DNA of 64,000 bases from an uncultured Prevotella sp. (GCA_944319935.1 CALUFM010000001.1:1-64000); one strand, 5' to 3'. Positions 1-8,959 are shown, numbered from the stretch's first letter. The notes: generated from the sequence alone by a model not told the origin. Translations and numbers: made by a program.

Positions 1-249
1 GAGTTGTTGACAAGAAGTTTTTCTTATTCCGCATTGCGAACTTATATGCATATCCCCACTAAAAAGCTACTGACCCCGTAAAACCTTAAGCCGTGTTCGC
101 GTTAACTTTATCCTTGGTAATCATTGCGTATGTCTTTTTGTAATGGTTTGATTTTACTTATAGAAGTGAAGTACAAAGTATTTGCGAGATTACAAACTTT
201 TATACTATATTTCTTATCTTGAACTCGTGTAGTATTTGAATCGTGTTTT
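1..249. other. Non-coding stretch downstream of nudC
   Basis: I see no convincing gene here. The stretch lies after the stop codon of the minus-strand NudC gene and includes a short ATATGCATAT palindrome but no clear terminator stem. The neighbouring gene on the left lies outside the window. Confidence 0.5.
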
Positions 250-1020
250 TTATTTATATCCACATAGCCAGTCATCGATAAGCTTTCTTGCTATGGATAG
301 CTTCTCTGGGATTTCAGGTAGTTTGTTTTTATTGAACCATCCTCCTGTTTCCAATTCAGATTGTTGGAGTTTTATCTCGCCTCTTGCATAATCAGCATGG
401 AAACCTACCATCAAACCGCAGGGATATGGCCAAGGCTGGGAACCAAAATAGCGTAAGTTTTTAATCTCAAGTCCTGTCTCTTCCATGACTTCACGTCTTA
501 CTGCTTGTTCCAGGTTCTCACCTGTTTCCACGAATCCTGCAACCAAACCATAGAAATGTCCTTTGAAGTTATTGGCATGTACAAGTAGTACATCATCACC
601 TCGATGTATTAATACAATAATTGCAGTTGAAAGTAATGGCCAGACTTCATTTCCGCATTTTGTGCAAATTTTAGATATGTTTGTATGGAGTCTCATTGGA
701 CTTCCACATTTACCGCAATATTGTGTGTTAGAGTCCCAATAAAGTATTTCTGCGCATTTCCCAGCCTTTAAGTATAATTCTAATGGTAGTTTGTGATATG
801 ATTCCCTAAGAGGGCATATCTCATATTTGTCATTTAATATTACGTTTGCTGCTGAATAAGACAGTACATCTATTCCGTCTAAAGATGAAATATTATGAAT
901 ATCGCCTTTGGGGCTTGCCATCTCGACAGGTGGATTTTCTTGCAACGGGATTGTATATCCATCATTTATTTTTTCAAGCAGTAACTTTGAATCATAAAAA
1001 ATGAACCAATATTTTTTCAT
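250..1020 (-). CDS. nudC: NADH/NAD+ pyrophosphatase, Nudix family (NudC)
   Basis: Cytoplasmic Nudix hydrolase that splits NAD(H) into AMP and nicotinamide mononucleotide and, in the E. coli homologue, removes NAD caps from RNA. The 256 residues match the usual NudC length. A zinc ribbon (CGKCG then CTKCG, about residues 102-122) precedes the catalytic Nudix domain. The Nudix box is intact (GFVETGE followed by REVMEETGLEI, about residues 160-185), and SQPWPYP just after it is the NudC-specific SQPWPFPxS-like motif. The gene sits 16 bp behind the nucleotidase-like gene on the same strand and may be co-transcribed with it, which would join two nucleotide-degrading enzymes. The assignment as NudC rather than a general Nudix protein rests on the zinc ribbon plus the SQPWPYP motif. 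Confidence 0.93.
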   Translation of the reverse strand: MKKYWFIFYDSKLLLEKINDGYTIPLQENPPVEMASPKGDIHNISSLDGIDVLSYSAANVILNDKYEICPLRESYHKLPLELYLKAGKCAEILYWDSNTQYCGKCGSPMRLHTNISKICTKCGNEVWPLLSTAIIVLIHRGDDVLLVHANNFKGHFYGLVAGFVETGENLEQAVRREVMEETGLEIKNLRYFGSQPWPYPCGLMVGFHADYARGEIKLQQSELETGGWFNKNKLPEIPEKLSIARKLIDDWLCGYK

Positions 1021-1036
1021 AAGTAATATTGTTATA

Positions 1037-2716
1037 TTAGTTTGTCATACTAAATAATAAAGCCTTGTCCCTTTGAATTGCAGGTTTAGTCCAATTTTCT
1101 GGGACAAACTTCCAATTCTTATTGGGTTGGGGATTCAGTATGTCTGCGTCTTTTATCTCTTTCATCAAGTAATAGCGTTGGTCGTGTTCGCTCTCGTATA
1201 ATATTCTATTCGCTAACGCATTATGAGGAATCCCTGCTCCTTTTGTGAGTAATTCGCCTCCACCATTACCACGGTAGCTGTTCATTGCGACAGTATACCA
1301 TTTGTTTTCGTCGAATACCGCTCCGTCAGACATCTGAAATATTGTTATTTTTTTCCCATAAGGCTTGGTAACATCAACTTCATAGTCAATACCTGCGGCA
1401 CTGTCAAAGTTAAACGCTAGATTCTTAAACCCATAACCGTTGTGTTCGTCTATACGTTCTATTTGCATGATATGGTCTGAGCTTTTATTCATGGTATTGG
1501 TCCATAGGGCATAACTCATTTCAAGATAGTCATGTATTTCTTTACCTGTCATTCGTATTGTGTAAATTTGATTCTCATATTTGTACAACTTGAACATATC
1601 ATGAACATGTACATCTCCAGCTTTAACACTCGTGTCAAAAGATAGCGGTGCGTTAAATGAAATTTCCGCTCCTGTTACTTTCAGTTGCAGGTTATGAATG
1701 AAATCACAGAATGCGCTATTGCCAAAATAAGAATCACGTGTATGGATTGAATTTATGAATGTGCCTATTTTACGGTTTACAAAAGATGATACATTGGCAA
1801 TGTCGTCTTTGAAATAATTCATAAAATCTTCATCTACGGGTTGTTCCGTTACGTCTTGGATATTTCCATAAATGTTTTTCTTATATAAAGTTCCATTTTT
1901 CAGTTTTATATTTATTGAAACATCACAAACATATTCCGCATTGGATGATGGATTAAGACATAAAACCTTATTTCCGGAAATATCGGTCACGTATTCTTTG
2001 TTTGCCTGATGGTCATGTCCATATAGAATCAAGTCAAAACCTGGTACATCACGAGCTATTTTTAATATGGAGTTTTCTTCATACGATGTTGTAGTAATGC
2101 CACCGTCCCTACCTGAATGAAATAAGCCAATAATGATGTCTGGGTTCTCTTTCTCCTTTACATATTTCAACCAGTATGTGGCACTTTCCGTCATATTGAC
2201 AAATTGTAATCCACTCCACAGTTTTTCATTCAACCAATATGGGATAGCTGGAGTCAAAAGGCCAATAACAGCAATGCGCACGCCATCACGTACAAACATT
2301 GTATATGGCTGTAAATAAGGCTTATATGTTTTTGTATTGATGACATTTGCTCCCAGTATAGGGCAATCAACTTCTTTTATCCATTTGTCATACACATTGT
2401 GTCCTGTTTCGATGTCATGATTGCCTATTGTTTGAGCGTCATACTCCATATAGTTTACTATTGAAGCTGCAACGTTTTTGCTCTCAGGTTTTATGTAATT
2501 GCAATAATAGCATGTCGGTTGTCCTTGAAGAATGTCACCATTGTCAAGTAATAATAGATTCTTGCCGTAAATAGTACGCAACTTTTTTACGTAACTATAA
2601 ACTCTTGCCATAGAACCCTTAGCAGGCGTCATGTTGATATAGTCGTAAGGGAAAAAACAACCGTGTACATCGCTTGTTTGTATAATCCTTAATTCAACTG
2701 TCTTTTCTTGAGCCAT
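1037..2716 (-). CDS. 5'-nucleotidase / 2',3'-cyclic phosphodiesterase-like metallophosphatase (UshA family)
   Basis: Two-domain nucleotide phosphatase of 559 residues. The N-terminal calcineurin-like metallophosphoesterase domain shows QTSDVHGCFFP (about residue 13), DNGD (about 58), GNHDIE (about 97) and GHDHQ (about 233), which are the two-metal ligands of the family. The C-terminal half (about 320-520) is the substrate-binding 5_nucleotid_C domain with the motif GNSAFCDFI and, later, NSYRGNGGGELL. Known relatives dephosphorylate nucleotides outside the cytoplasm. Here the protein begins MAQEK directly before the first motif, with no signal peptide; upstream in frame there is only about 22 codons to a stop and no ATG, GTG or TTG. 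Either it is cytoplasmic or translation starts at a rare codon. It lies 16 bp upstream of nudC. Confidence 0.88.
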   Translation of the reverse strand: MAQEKTVELRIIQTSDVHGCFFPYDYINMTPAKGSMARVYSYVKKLRTIYGKNLLLLDNGDILQGQPTCYYCNYIKPESKNVAASIVNYMEYDAQTIGNHDIETGHNVYDKWIKEVDCPILGANVINTKTYKPYLQPYTMFVRDGVRIAVIGLLTPAIPYWLNEKLWSGLQFVNMTESATYWLKYVKEKENPDIIIGLFHSGRDGGITTTSYEENSILKIARDVPGFDLILYGHDHQANKEYVTDISGNKVLCLNPSSNAEYVCDVSINIKLKNGTLYKKNIYGNIQDVTEQPVDEDFMNYFKDDIANVSSFVNRKIGTFINSIHTRDSYFGNSAFCDFIHNLQLKVTGAEISFNAPLSFDTSVKAGDVHVHDMFKLYKYENQIYTIRMTGKEIHDYLEMSYALWTNTMNKSSDHIMQIERIDEHNGYGFKNLAFNFDSAAGIDYEVDVTKPYGKKITIFQMSDGAVFDENKWYTVAMNSYRGNGGGELLTKGAGIPHNALANRILYESEHDQRYYLMKEIKDADILNPQPNKNWKFVPENWTKPAIQRDKALLFSMTN

Positions 2717-2770
2717 GCCAATGTTGATAAAACATGAGGGTGAAAATAATATTGAGCTGCAATGTCTTCT

Positions 2771-3937
2771 TTATTCATTAATTTTTGTCATGGATAGTTC
2801 TGTTATCTTCATGTCAGGATCAACCTTTCCATTAATTCGGTATTTGTTGATTGACTCAGTACCATCTGTTTTTCTCACTTTCTGTTCGGCCATAAACACA
2901 ACATTACATTCATATTGTTCATTGCCTATTTCTTTTTTCTTTATGTCATAGTTGCCAGGAATGCTCCAAACCATATTCTCAACATCTTCTTTGTATAGTT
3001 TGTGCATAAATGACACAATGTCTTCTTTTGTTGCGTCTTGTTTGCCAAGAAAAGTTATATGCTCGCCAATGTCAACTGTTAATCCTGATTCATTTTTCGT
3101 GTTAATGCTTATAAAGAAATTACGGAATACGTTGCGTATGGCAAGTTTCTCATCAGAGTTTACTTCTGATGATTTTATTTTTTTCAGTGCAATTACGGCT
3201 TCTTCGTAATGGTTCCCGTCAGAATGTGCGTCTATATATTCTTGGTATGCTTCGGGGGTATTTGCTTTTACGCATTGTTCCCAGTCTATAGAGTCTATTT
3301 TCGCTTCTGCTTCCTGCTTGTGTGGGCTGTCAGGATGGGCGGCAAGATATTCTTCCAAGGCGGTCTTTGAACCGCTTGCTATTGTATTTTCCCATTCCTG
3401 GTCTGCTTGACGTAGGCTTTGTAAATGTGACATGATTGTATCCCTGTGTGCCGTAGGGGCATCTTTGAAATTGTCAAGATACATTTGCAATATCATTGGG
3501 TCGTCACTGTTTAATGCGATTTCATACTCTTCCTGTTCTCGGTTGTTATTCGCATTTTTATAGAAATACATGCATGTGCCTAGAATTAAAACGGCAATTA
3601 CAACCGAGACGATAAGGACTGTTTTTTTATTTTTCTGTGGTTCTTTGGGCCTGTTGTCATGTGGCCTGCCGTTGTGTTGCTCTGTTGTTACAGCATTGGC
3701 GGTAACATTGTTTTCTTCTGATGGTATATTGGCGCCTTTTGTCGTTTCCGTGTTTTCGTGTTTGCTTTTTTCTATGTTGTTATGACAATGCGGGCAAACT
3801 GTTTCACTCTTCAAATATATTTCACCACATTGAGGGCATTTTGCGATTTTGCCGGCTATTTCAACGCCACAATTAGGACATATAGGAGCTTTGTCACTTA
3901 TCTGGTGACCACATTCAGGACACTTAATAATTGCCAT
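2771..3937 (-). CDS. Zinc-ribbon membrane protein with helical repeats and NTF2-like C-terminus
   Basis: Function unknown. The 388 residues start with two double-cysteine zinc ribbons (CPECG/CPNCG at about 6-23 and CPQCG/CPHCH at about 34-51), then a low-complexity polar linker, one transmembrane helix (about 106-126) and a large C-terminal part that should lie outside the cytoplasm. After the helix come about three repeats of roughly 30 residues of the form EEYLAAHPDS...A (about 139-260), which look like TPR-type helical pairs. The last 120 residues (NVFRNFF onwards) resemble an NTF2-like/DUF4878 fold. The cytoplasmic zinc ribbons and periplasmic repeats suggest a membrane-bridging scaffold or sensor, but this is inference. 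It lies 17 bp downstream of the GH25 lysozyme gene and 54 bp upstream of the nucleotidase, all on the same strand. Confidence 0.75.
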   Translation of the reverse strand: MAIIKCPECGHQISDKAPICPNCGVEIAGKIAKCPQCGEIYLKSETVCPHCHNNIEKSKHENTETTKGANIPSEENNVTANAVTTEQHNGRPHDNRPKEPQKNKKTVLIVSVVIAVLILGTCMYFYKNANNNREQEEYEIALNSDDPMILQMYLDNFKDAPTAHRDTIMSHLQSLRQADQEWENTIASGSKTALEEYLAAHPDSPHKQEAEAKIDSIDWEQCVKANTPEAYQEYIDAHSDGNHYEEAVIALKKIKSSEVNSDEKLAIRNVFRNFFISINTKNESGLTVDIGEHITFLGKQDATKEDIVSFMHKLYKEDVENMVWSIPGNYDIKKKEIGNEQYECNVVFMAEQKVRKTDGTESINKYRINGKVDPDMKITELSMTKINE

Positions 3938-3954
3938 TTTGTTTTATTGTTAAT

Positions 3955-4662
3955 TTAAAAATGCTTAAATCTAATTTCTCTCATGCCATGACGTCCCATA
4001 AACCGGCTTTTGTCAACGTATGTATTGATGCCATTTATGCGGCCTTTGGCTGTATACTGCCACATAGTATAATCTCGGCCGTCTGCCAGTTTCGGCTTTT
4101 CTTTTGAATATTGGGCTATCATGAGTTTGTAATCGTCAATTTTCCCAACCAAATGCCTATTGTAGAAATTAGTATAGGTATATAATAATGGTTTCTGTTT
4201 GTACGCCTTCTCTACTAAATTTATGAATTTGAGTAACGAATCACAAAACTCTTCAGTTTTTAACCCTCCTGTTGACTCAATGTCTATCATCGGTATTAGG
4301 TCTTGGTCGCCAGGACGACATTGAGATATGAAATTCTCAAGTTGTTTTGTCAGGTCTGTTTTGGGGCGGAAAAAGTGATATGAACCAACTTTCAGCCCGT
4401 ATCTATGTGCTAACTCAATATTTCGCTCATACGTTTTGTCTATGTGTGTACTTCCCTCTGTAGCTTTTAAATACACGTATGCCATTTTGCTGTTCGCGCC
4501 TACATGTTCCCAAAATACCTCTCCTTGGTAGTGGCTTAAGTCCAAGCCATGGATATGGCTGCATGTGTCTTCACACTCGATGTAGCTTTCATCATCTTGT
4601 GCTAATGAATACTGAATGTTGAAAAAAATGGCACTGAAAATTAGAAAAATATATCGCTTCAT
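3955..4662 (-). CDS. Secreted GH25 lysozyme (N-acetylmuramidase)
   Basis: Glycoside hydrolase family 25 enzyme that cuts the MurNAc-GlcNAc bond in peptidoglycan. The N-terminus (about 1-21, ending in a run before QDDES) is a signal peptide. The GH25 landmarks are all present: GLDLSHYQG (Asp41), YLKATEG (Glu69), SYHFFRP (about 94-100) and MIDIES (Asp127/Glu129, the catalytic pair), with a MWQYT strand near the C-terminus. The length of 235 residues is that of a single catalytic domain without wall-binding modules. The gene is the first of four closely spaced minus-strand genes (3955-250). A housekeeping role in wall turnover or a role in competition cannot be separated from sequence alone. Confidence 0.92.
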   Translation of the reverse strand: MKRYIFLIFSAIFFNIQYSLAQDDESYIECEDTCSHIHGLDLSHYQGEVFWEHVGANSKMAYVYLKATEGSTHIDKTYERNIELAHRYGLKVGSYHFFRPKTDLTKQLENFISQCRPGDQDLIPMIDIESTGGLKTEEFCDSLLKFINLVEKAYKQKPLLYTYTNFYNRHLVGKIDDYKLMIAQYSKEKPKLADGRDYTMWQYTAKGRINGINTYVDKSRFMGRHGMREIRFKHF

Positions 4663-4737
4663 TGTTGTGAATAAATCTTATTTTCTACAAAGGTAAGGCT
4701 AATCATTCGTATGGCAAAGAAAATTATAGAAATTTAG

Positions 4738-5571
4738 TTATTCGTCAATGTTCGAAAGACTTTTAATAATGTTTGAGATGAAACGACTTGTGGCTTCCAA
4801 TGGATAATATGAAAAATATTTCAGCGGATGCGTATTAGGCCTGCTTATTGGATTTATGCTGTTGCTGTTATCCTCGTTGATTTCTGGTGCGGAATTTGCT
4901 TGTACGGTTAAGTTTTTCTCAAATGCAGAAGTAATGTTTCTTGTGTATTTCTTGCTTTCATATTTGATGAAAGGAAGTTCTTCCTTCTCAAAGTGGAATA
5001 TTTGTATAAGGCAAACTCCTATCAATGATGCCATTTTCTTTATATTTAACAGCTTTATCCAGTTGTCAATCTTTACAAAGTCGATTTTGTCTCCGTAATT
5101 TCTTAGATAAGTCCCAAGGTCAGCCAAAAGTCTTAAATCAAGCCCTGAATTGAGCAGTGAATTTATATTGCCGAGCAGCTTGTTTAACAAGAGCAGCGAT
5201 TCTACTGACGTGTCAATGTTGTGTATTTCAGCGGAAACAAGTTTCTCGTATTGATGGTTGAAATAAAAACAAGAAAATTTTTTTGCTTTTCTTGAAATTG
5301 AAAAGTCCGAATATCCATCATTTGCTTTGTTTGTCTCAAAAGGCCGACAAGCTTCAACCGTTATGGCATGGGATATGTTTTGCGGAATTAATGATGGATT
5401 TGCAACTTCTGTTTTGGCTATGCCTGTGTTGATGAAGTCTTGCACATTATTTACTTTGGCTATATACAAGAGCTTGTTCCATTTATATTCAGACATTAAT
5501 TCAACTGTGTCTTCTGTCTCAAAGACACCGATAGACAGTAAATTAATGAAGTTCCGCAACAAGATTTTCAT
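4738..5571 (-). CDS. NTP_transf_5-like protein lacking the nucleotidyltransferase core
   Basis: Hypothetical protein of 277 residues. Both ends look like the Bacteroidetes nucleotidyltransferase family PF14907 (NTP_transf_5): an N-terminal helical part with the pattern W..L..IAK...V...I (about 30-48), and a C-terminal helical part with GLDLRLLADLGTYLRNY followed by IDNWIKLLNIKKMASLIG (about 142-190). The middle of the family, which carries the strand pairs and catalytic acids of the transferase palm, is missing: only about 60 unrelated residues join the two parts and I see no GSxD...DxD signature. The C-terminal 60 residues are rich in Asn, Ser and Pro. It could be a decayed or repurposed non-catalytic member. 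It follows the terminator of uxaA, so it probably has its own promoter. The family call is by memory of its pattern and should be treated as moderate. Confidence 0.5.
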   Translation of the reverse strand: MKILLRNFINLLSIGVFETEDTVELMSEYKWNKLLYIAKVNNVQDFINTGIAKTEVANPSLIPQNISHAITVEACRPFETNKANDGYSDFSISRKAKKFSCFYFNHQYEKLVSAEIHNIDTSVESLLLLNKLLGNINSLLNSGLDLRLLADLGTYLRNYGDKIDFVKIDNWIKLLNIKKMASLIGVCLIQIFHFEKEELPFIKYESKKYTRNITSAFEKNLTVQANSAPEINEDNSNSINPISRPNTHPLKYFSYYPLEATSRFISNIIKSLSNIDE

Positions 5572-5610
5572 GCTATTTCGCCAAAGTCAGACAATGTTTT
5601 CAAGATTCAA

Positions 5611-5650
5611 GGGAGGTGTGCCAGCCCAATATTATGGCTGTCCACCTCCC
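5611..5650 (-). terminator. Stem-loop terminator after uxaA
   Basis: GGGAGGTG at 5611-5618 pairs with CACCTCCC at 5643-5650, with an inner CCAGCC/GGCTG pair. It sits between the stop codon of uxaA (5664) and the next gene start (5571), so it probably ends the lacI-uxaA transcript. Confidence 0.7.
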
Positions 5651-5663
5651 TTTGTTATTGTAT

Positions 5664-7160
5664 TTATAGTGTTACGCCGTTTTTGAAAATTGATATTTCT
5701 CTGTATCCGTTATTCTCATTGCAAGTCTTTTCACCGCTTGCCACAGAGATGATTTTATCAATGAATTTACGTAGCAATGAAGGCATGTCAGTGCCGTCGA
5801 CCAATTCACCAGCATTGAAGTCAATCCAATTTGGCTTGTTCTTGAACAGATTGCTGTTTGTAGATATTTTCATGGTTGGAATGAATGTTCCGAACGGAGT
5901 TCCACGGCCGGTCGTAAACAACACGATTTGACATCCTGCAGCAGCCAATGCCGTAGATGCGACGAGGTCGTTGCCTGGTGCGGACAGCAGGTTCAGTCCC
6001 TTGGCCTGAAGTCTGTCACCATATCCCAATACGCCGCTTACAGGCGCGCGACCGCATTTTTGTGTACAGCCAAGGGCTTTGTCTTCCAATGTAGATATGC
6101 CTCCAGCCTTGTTTCCCGGTGATGGGTTCTCTCCAACCGGTTCTCCATGGCTCAAGAAGTATTCTTTAAAGTCATTTACCAGTTTCACTGTTTGGTTGAA
6201 AAGCTCTTCGGTCTTGCACCTGTTCATAAGGATTGTTTCAGCTCCAAACATTTCCGGTACTTCCGTCAGGATGGATGTGCCTCCTTGTGCTACGAGGAAA
6301 TCAGAAAACTCACCAACCAACGGATTTGCTGTTATTCCGCTGAAACCATCGCTACCTCCGCATTTCAAGCCTACGCGCAGTTCACTTAACGGACAATCCG
6401 TGCGCTTGTCGTTCTTGGCGATGTCGTAAAGCGAACGTAGTATGTTCATTCCTTCTTTCACTTCGTCGCCTTGTACATTTTGTACAACCAAGAATTTGAT
6501 TCTGTCTTTGTCATAATCGCCAAGCAACTTTTCAAACTGGTCAGGCTGGTTGTTTTCACATCCCAGACTTAATACCAATACGGCACCGGCATTGGGGTGA
6601 AGAACAATGTCACGCAACACTTTCCTTGTGTTCTCATGGTCTTCGCTCAACTGCGAGCAGCCATAGTTGTGATGCCACGCATGAACGGCGTCAATTCCTT
6701 CAAGATTGGTTTCTTCTGCCAATTTGTTTGCCAGCTTTTCAGCAATGCCGTTTACGCATCCCACGGTCGGGACAATCCATACTTCGTTTCTTATACCTAC
6801 TTCACCGTTTTTGCGTACATATCCCTTAAAGGTCAGGTTCTCGTTTTTAATGTCAAGTTCCTCACTTACAGGCTTGTATTCATACGACAAAGTACCCGAA
6901 AGGTTTGTTTTCAAATTGTTCTCGTTGACCCATTGTCCGGCGATAAGATTTTCTTTTGCGTGACCTATGGGATAACCGTATTTGATTATGTTCGTTCCTT
7001 CGGGAGTGTCCTTTATAAGAATTTTATGTCCGGCAGGAGTGTCTTGCAAAACATTTATGTTTTGTCCGTCAACGTTTATTGTTTCTCCTTTCTGGTAGTT
7101 CTTCAGACATACAACAACCGTGTCAGCCTTATTGATTTTTATAAATGGTGCTTTTTCCAT
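5664..7160 (-). CDS. uxaA: Altronate dehydratase (UxaA family)
   Basis: Converts D-altronate to 2-keto-3-deoxygluconate in galacturonate breakdown. At 498 residues it is full length and contains both parts: the small N-terminal SAF domain (about 1-95, with KGETINVDG and GHKILIKD) and the long C-terminal dehydratase part with GYVRKNGEVGIRNEVWI, HNYGCSQL (about 170), GLKCGGSDGFSG (about 265) and CTQKCGRAPV (about 363), the conserved Cys/His metal-binding positions of the family. It lies 26 bp downstream of a LacI-type regulator on the same strand, a usual arrangement for a controlled uronate gene. The next two enzymes of the pathway, KdgK and Eda, are encoded about 18 kb away in this window (23755-25606); uxaB and uxaC are not in the window. 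Confidence 0.93.
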   Translation of the reverse strand: MEKAPFIKINKADTVVVCLKNYQKGETINVDGQNINVLQDTPAGHKILIKDTPEGTNIIKYGYPIGHAKENLIAGQWVNENNLKTNLSGTLSYEYKPVSEELDIKNENLTFKGYVRKNGEVGIRNEVWIVPTVGCVNGIAEKLANKLAEETNLEGIDAVHAWHHNYGCSQLSEDHENTRKVLRDIVLHPNAGAVLVLSLGCENNQPDQFEKLLGDYDKDRIKFLVVQNVQGDEVKEGMNILRSLYDIAKNDKRTDCPLSELRVGLKCGGSDGFSGITANPLVGEFSDFLVAQGGTSILTEVPEMFGAETILMNRCKTEELFNQTVKLVNDFKEYFLSHGEPVGENPSPGNKAGGISTLEDKALGCTQKCGRAPVSGVLGYGDRLQAKGLNLLSAPGNDLVASTALAAAGCQIVLFTTGRGTPFGTFIPTMKISTNSNLFKNKPNWIDFNAGELVDGTDMPSLLRKFIDKIISVASGEKTCNENNGYREISIFKNGVTL

Positions 7161-7186
7161 AAACGATAAAGTTTGTTTATTGATTA

Positions 7187-8251
7187 CTATAATTGGGTTC
7201 TTCGATAAAAATCTATGTTTTCTTTTGAAAGTAGTTCGATTGGCATGTAATTTACAGGGTCGACCTTCTTCTTCAGCACTATGGCTTTAAACAATGTATC
7301 CACGCAATTGTATCCTTGCATGAAAGCATGCTGTGCAATAAGGAAAGAGATTGACCCGAGGCGCAAGCATTTGGCATTCCGTTCAACCATGTCATATCCC
7401 ATGATTTGGACATCGCGCCGATTTGTTTTCAATAGGAATTCTCCAACAATATGCCCTTTTGAACACAGCGTTATGCAATGGTGGAGCTGAGGGTGCTTGG
7501 TGAAGAAATCTTCTAAAATCATGTCATACCGGCTTTTGGCCTCGTCCAACGGCAAGTCAAGTTCCAGTATTTTTATTTGCGGGAAATGGTCTTGCATGTA
7601 ATGCCTGAAGCCGACTTCCCTGTTTTCCTGCTGTTTGCTTGCCACTTTCCCGTTTTTTGTTTGCTTCATCAGCATGATTTCTTTTTCCTGCGAAGCGATG
7701 AGCATTAGCATTTTGGCCGCGAAATATCCACTGCAGAAAGAATCTTGGCCAAAAAAAGAAAGAGGCCTTAAATCAGGCATGTATGAATCCAGCAATACAA
7801 ATGGAATGTTGCGTTCATGTAGTTTGTCGGTAAATACTTTGGTTATGTCCAGTTCACTCGGAACGATGATTACCCCGTTGGGGTTCTCGTCAAGGCATTC
7901 GTCGCATTTTTTTGTGAAAGTAGAAGTGTCGAAACGCCTGTAGTACATCATTTTCACGTGGATATGGAAGTCGCGCCGCGCTTCGCATGCCTTGTTTGCC
8001 CCTTCCTCGATTTCTTCCCAATATGCTTCAGACTCATGCTTGGGTATGATGCAATAAAAAGTGTAAGATTTGTTGTAAGCAAGGGCACTTGCGTACATGT
8101 TTGGCTGGTAGTTGATGTTCTTTAATACAGCCTCGACCTTTTCTCTTGCTGACTTTGACACGTTCGGGCGATTGTGAAGCACCCTGTCTACGGTTCCTAC
8201 GGATACGCCAGATTTCTCGGCTATGTCTTTTATTCTGATTTTATCATTCAT
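7187..8251 (-). CDS. LacI-family transcriptional regulator, probably of uronate use
   Basis: DNA-binding repressor or activator of 354 residues. The N-terminal 55 residues form the LacI helix-turn-helix and hinge (RIKDIAEKSGVSVGTVDRVLHNR), and the rest is a periplasmic-binding-protein-like sensor domain (about 62-350) of the Peripla_BP_4 type found in Bacteroidetes LacI proteins. The sensor domain ends in FKAIVLKKKVDPVNYMPIELL, a normal length, so the gene is intact. It is directly followed by uxaA (26 bp), so the ligand may be a uronate intermediate; this is inference from position. A -7-like box (TATCTTTG on the minus strand, 8335-8342) and a 13-bp palindrome TCCGTTTTACGGA (8263-8275) lie just upstream. 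Confidence 0.88.
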   Translation of the reverse strand: MNDKIRIKDIAEKSGVSVGTVDRVLHNRPNVSKSAREKVEAVLKNINYQPNMYASALAYNKSYTFYCIIPKHESEAYWEEIEEGANKACEARRDFHIHVKMMYYRRFDTSTFTKKCDECLDENPNGVIIVPSELDITKVFTDKLHERNIPFVLLDSYMPDLRPLSFFGQDSFCSGYFAAKMLMLIASQEKEIMLMKQTKNGKVASKQQENREVGFRHYMQDHFPQIKILELDLPLDEAKSRYDMILEDFFTKHPQLHHCITLCSKGHIVGEFLLKTNRRDVQIMGYDMVERNAKCLRLGSISFLIAQHAFMQGYNCVDTLFKAIVLKKKVDPVNYMPIELLSKENIDFYRRTQL

Positions 8252-8262
8252 AATGTTCTATG

Positions 8263-8342
8263 TCCGTTTTACGGAAATAAAAGAATATGCATGATGCCAC
8301 AACGCAAATATGGGCAAACTTAAACTATCAAGTGCAAAGATA
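8263..8342 (-). promoter_or_regulatory. Putative promoter and operator of the lacI-uxaA operon
   Basis: On the minus strand TATCTTTG (8335-8342) fits the Bacteroidetes -7 box TAnnTTTG; no good -33 TTTG is found at the right distance. Between it and the start codon lies the palindrome TCCGTTTTACGGA (8263-8275), a possible autoregulatory site. Neither is proven. Confidence 0.4.
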
Positions 8343-8959
8343 ATAATAAAAAATGAGAAGAATGAAAACTTGGTGGCATTTTCATTAATTTTAATAGGGT
8401 GGTATGACTACGTATTGCAGGATAGGGCAAATGTTTTGTGAAATAAGCGAAAACCTTACAATTTGTTTTGTTTATAGTTTCAGAAAAGGCGTGGATTTAT
8501 TGTCCAATAAGGCTATTGCGAATATTTTGATAAGGTTTATGTGCATCCTTAAATATCGTGTAGTCAGTCGATTAGTGGCAATACAAGTGAATTTGTGCAA
8601 TCAGAAACGGCTTGTTTTTTTATGAAAAAGGCTCTTTGCAAGGCTGGTTGGGGATAAAAGTAAAGTCCATCAGTTGTTATCCACTTTGTTGTTTGTCGTA
8701 TATTAGATTCAAAAAAGCGGCTTTTTACTGTCAAATTTATGGCTTTCGATGGATTGTTTCGTCACGAATTGGCCGAGATCAATGATTAAACATGATTTTC
8801 AACATCTATTTTGCGTAAAAACATTGAAATAAATGGAATATCATTTTGTAAGTGAATTTATGACGACATTGCTCATAATGAAACTTTTCTTGAAATGGGG
8901 TAGGGCTTCATTCAAAATATTGCATGTTGGGTAAAGGTCGTTGGATGCGTGATGGAATA
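8343..8959. other. Long intergenic region without a recognisable gene
   Basis: About 620 bp between two minus-strand transcription units. A 73-codon open frame on the plus strand (8404-8625) has no recognisable domain and a composition like translated non-coding DNA, so I do not call it. The stretch is AT-rich and contains GGATAA and TTATCC half-sites near 8655 and 8683 and an AAAAAGCGGCTTTTTACTG patch near 8715 that vaguely resembles the repeat family described elsewhere in the window. A small RNA or a decayed gene is possible. Confidence 0.4.

Noticed and set aside
6597..7169. 190-codon plus-strand frame opposite uxaA
   Set aside because: UxaA is complete on the other strand with all family motifs; the antisense frame has no recognisable domain.
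8404..8625. 73-codon plus-strand open frame in the gap upstream of the LacI gene
   Set aside because: No domain, no clear ribosome site or promoter, and composition like translated non-coding DNA.
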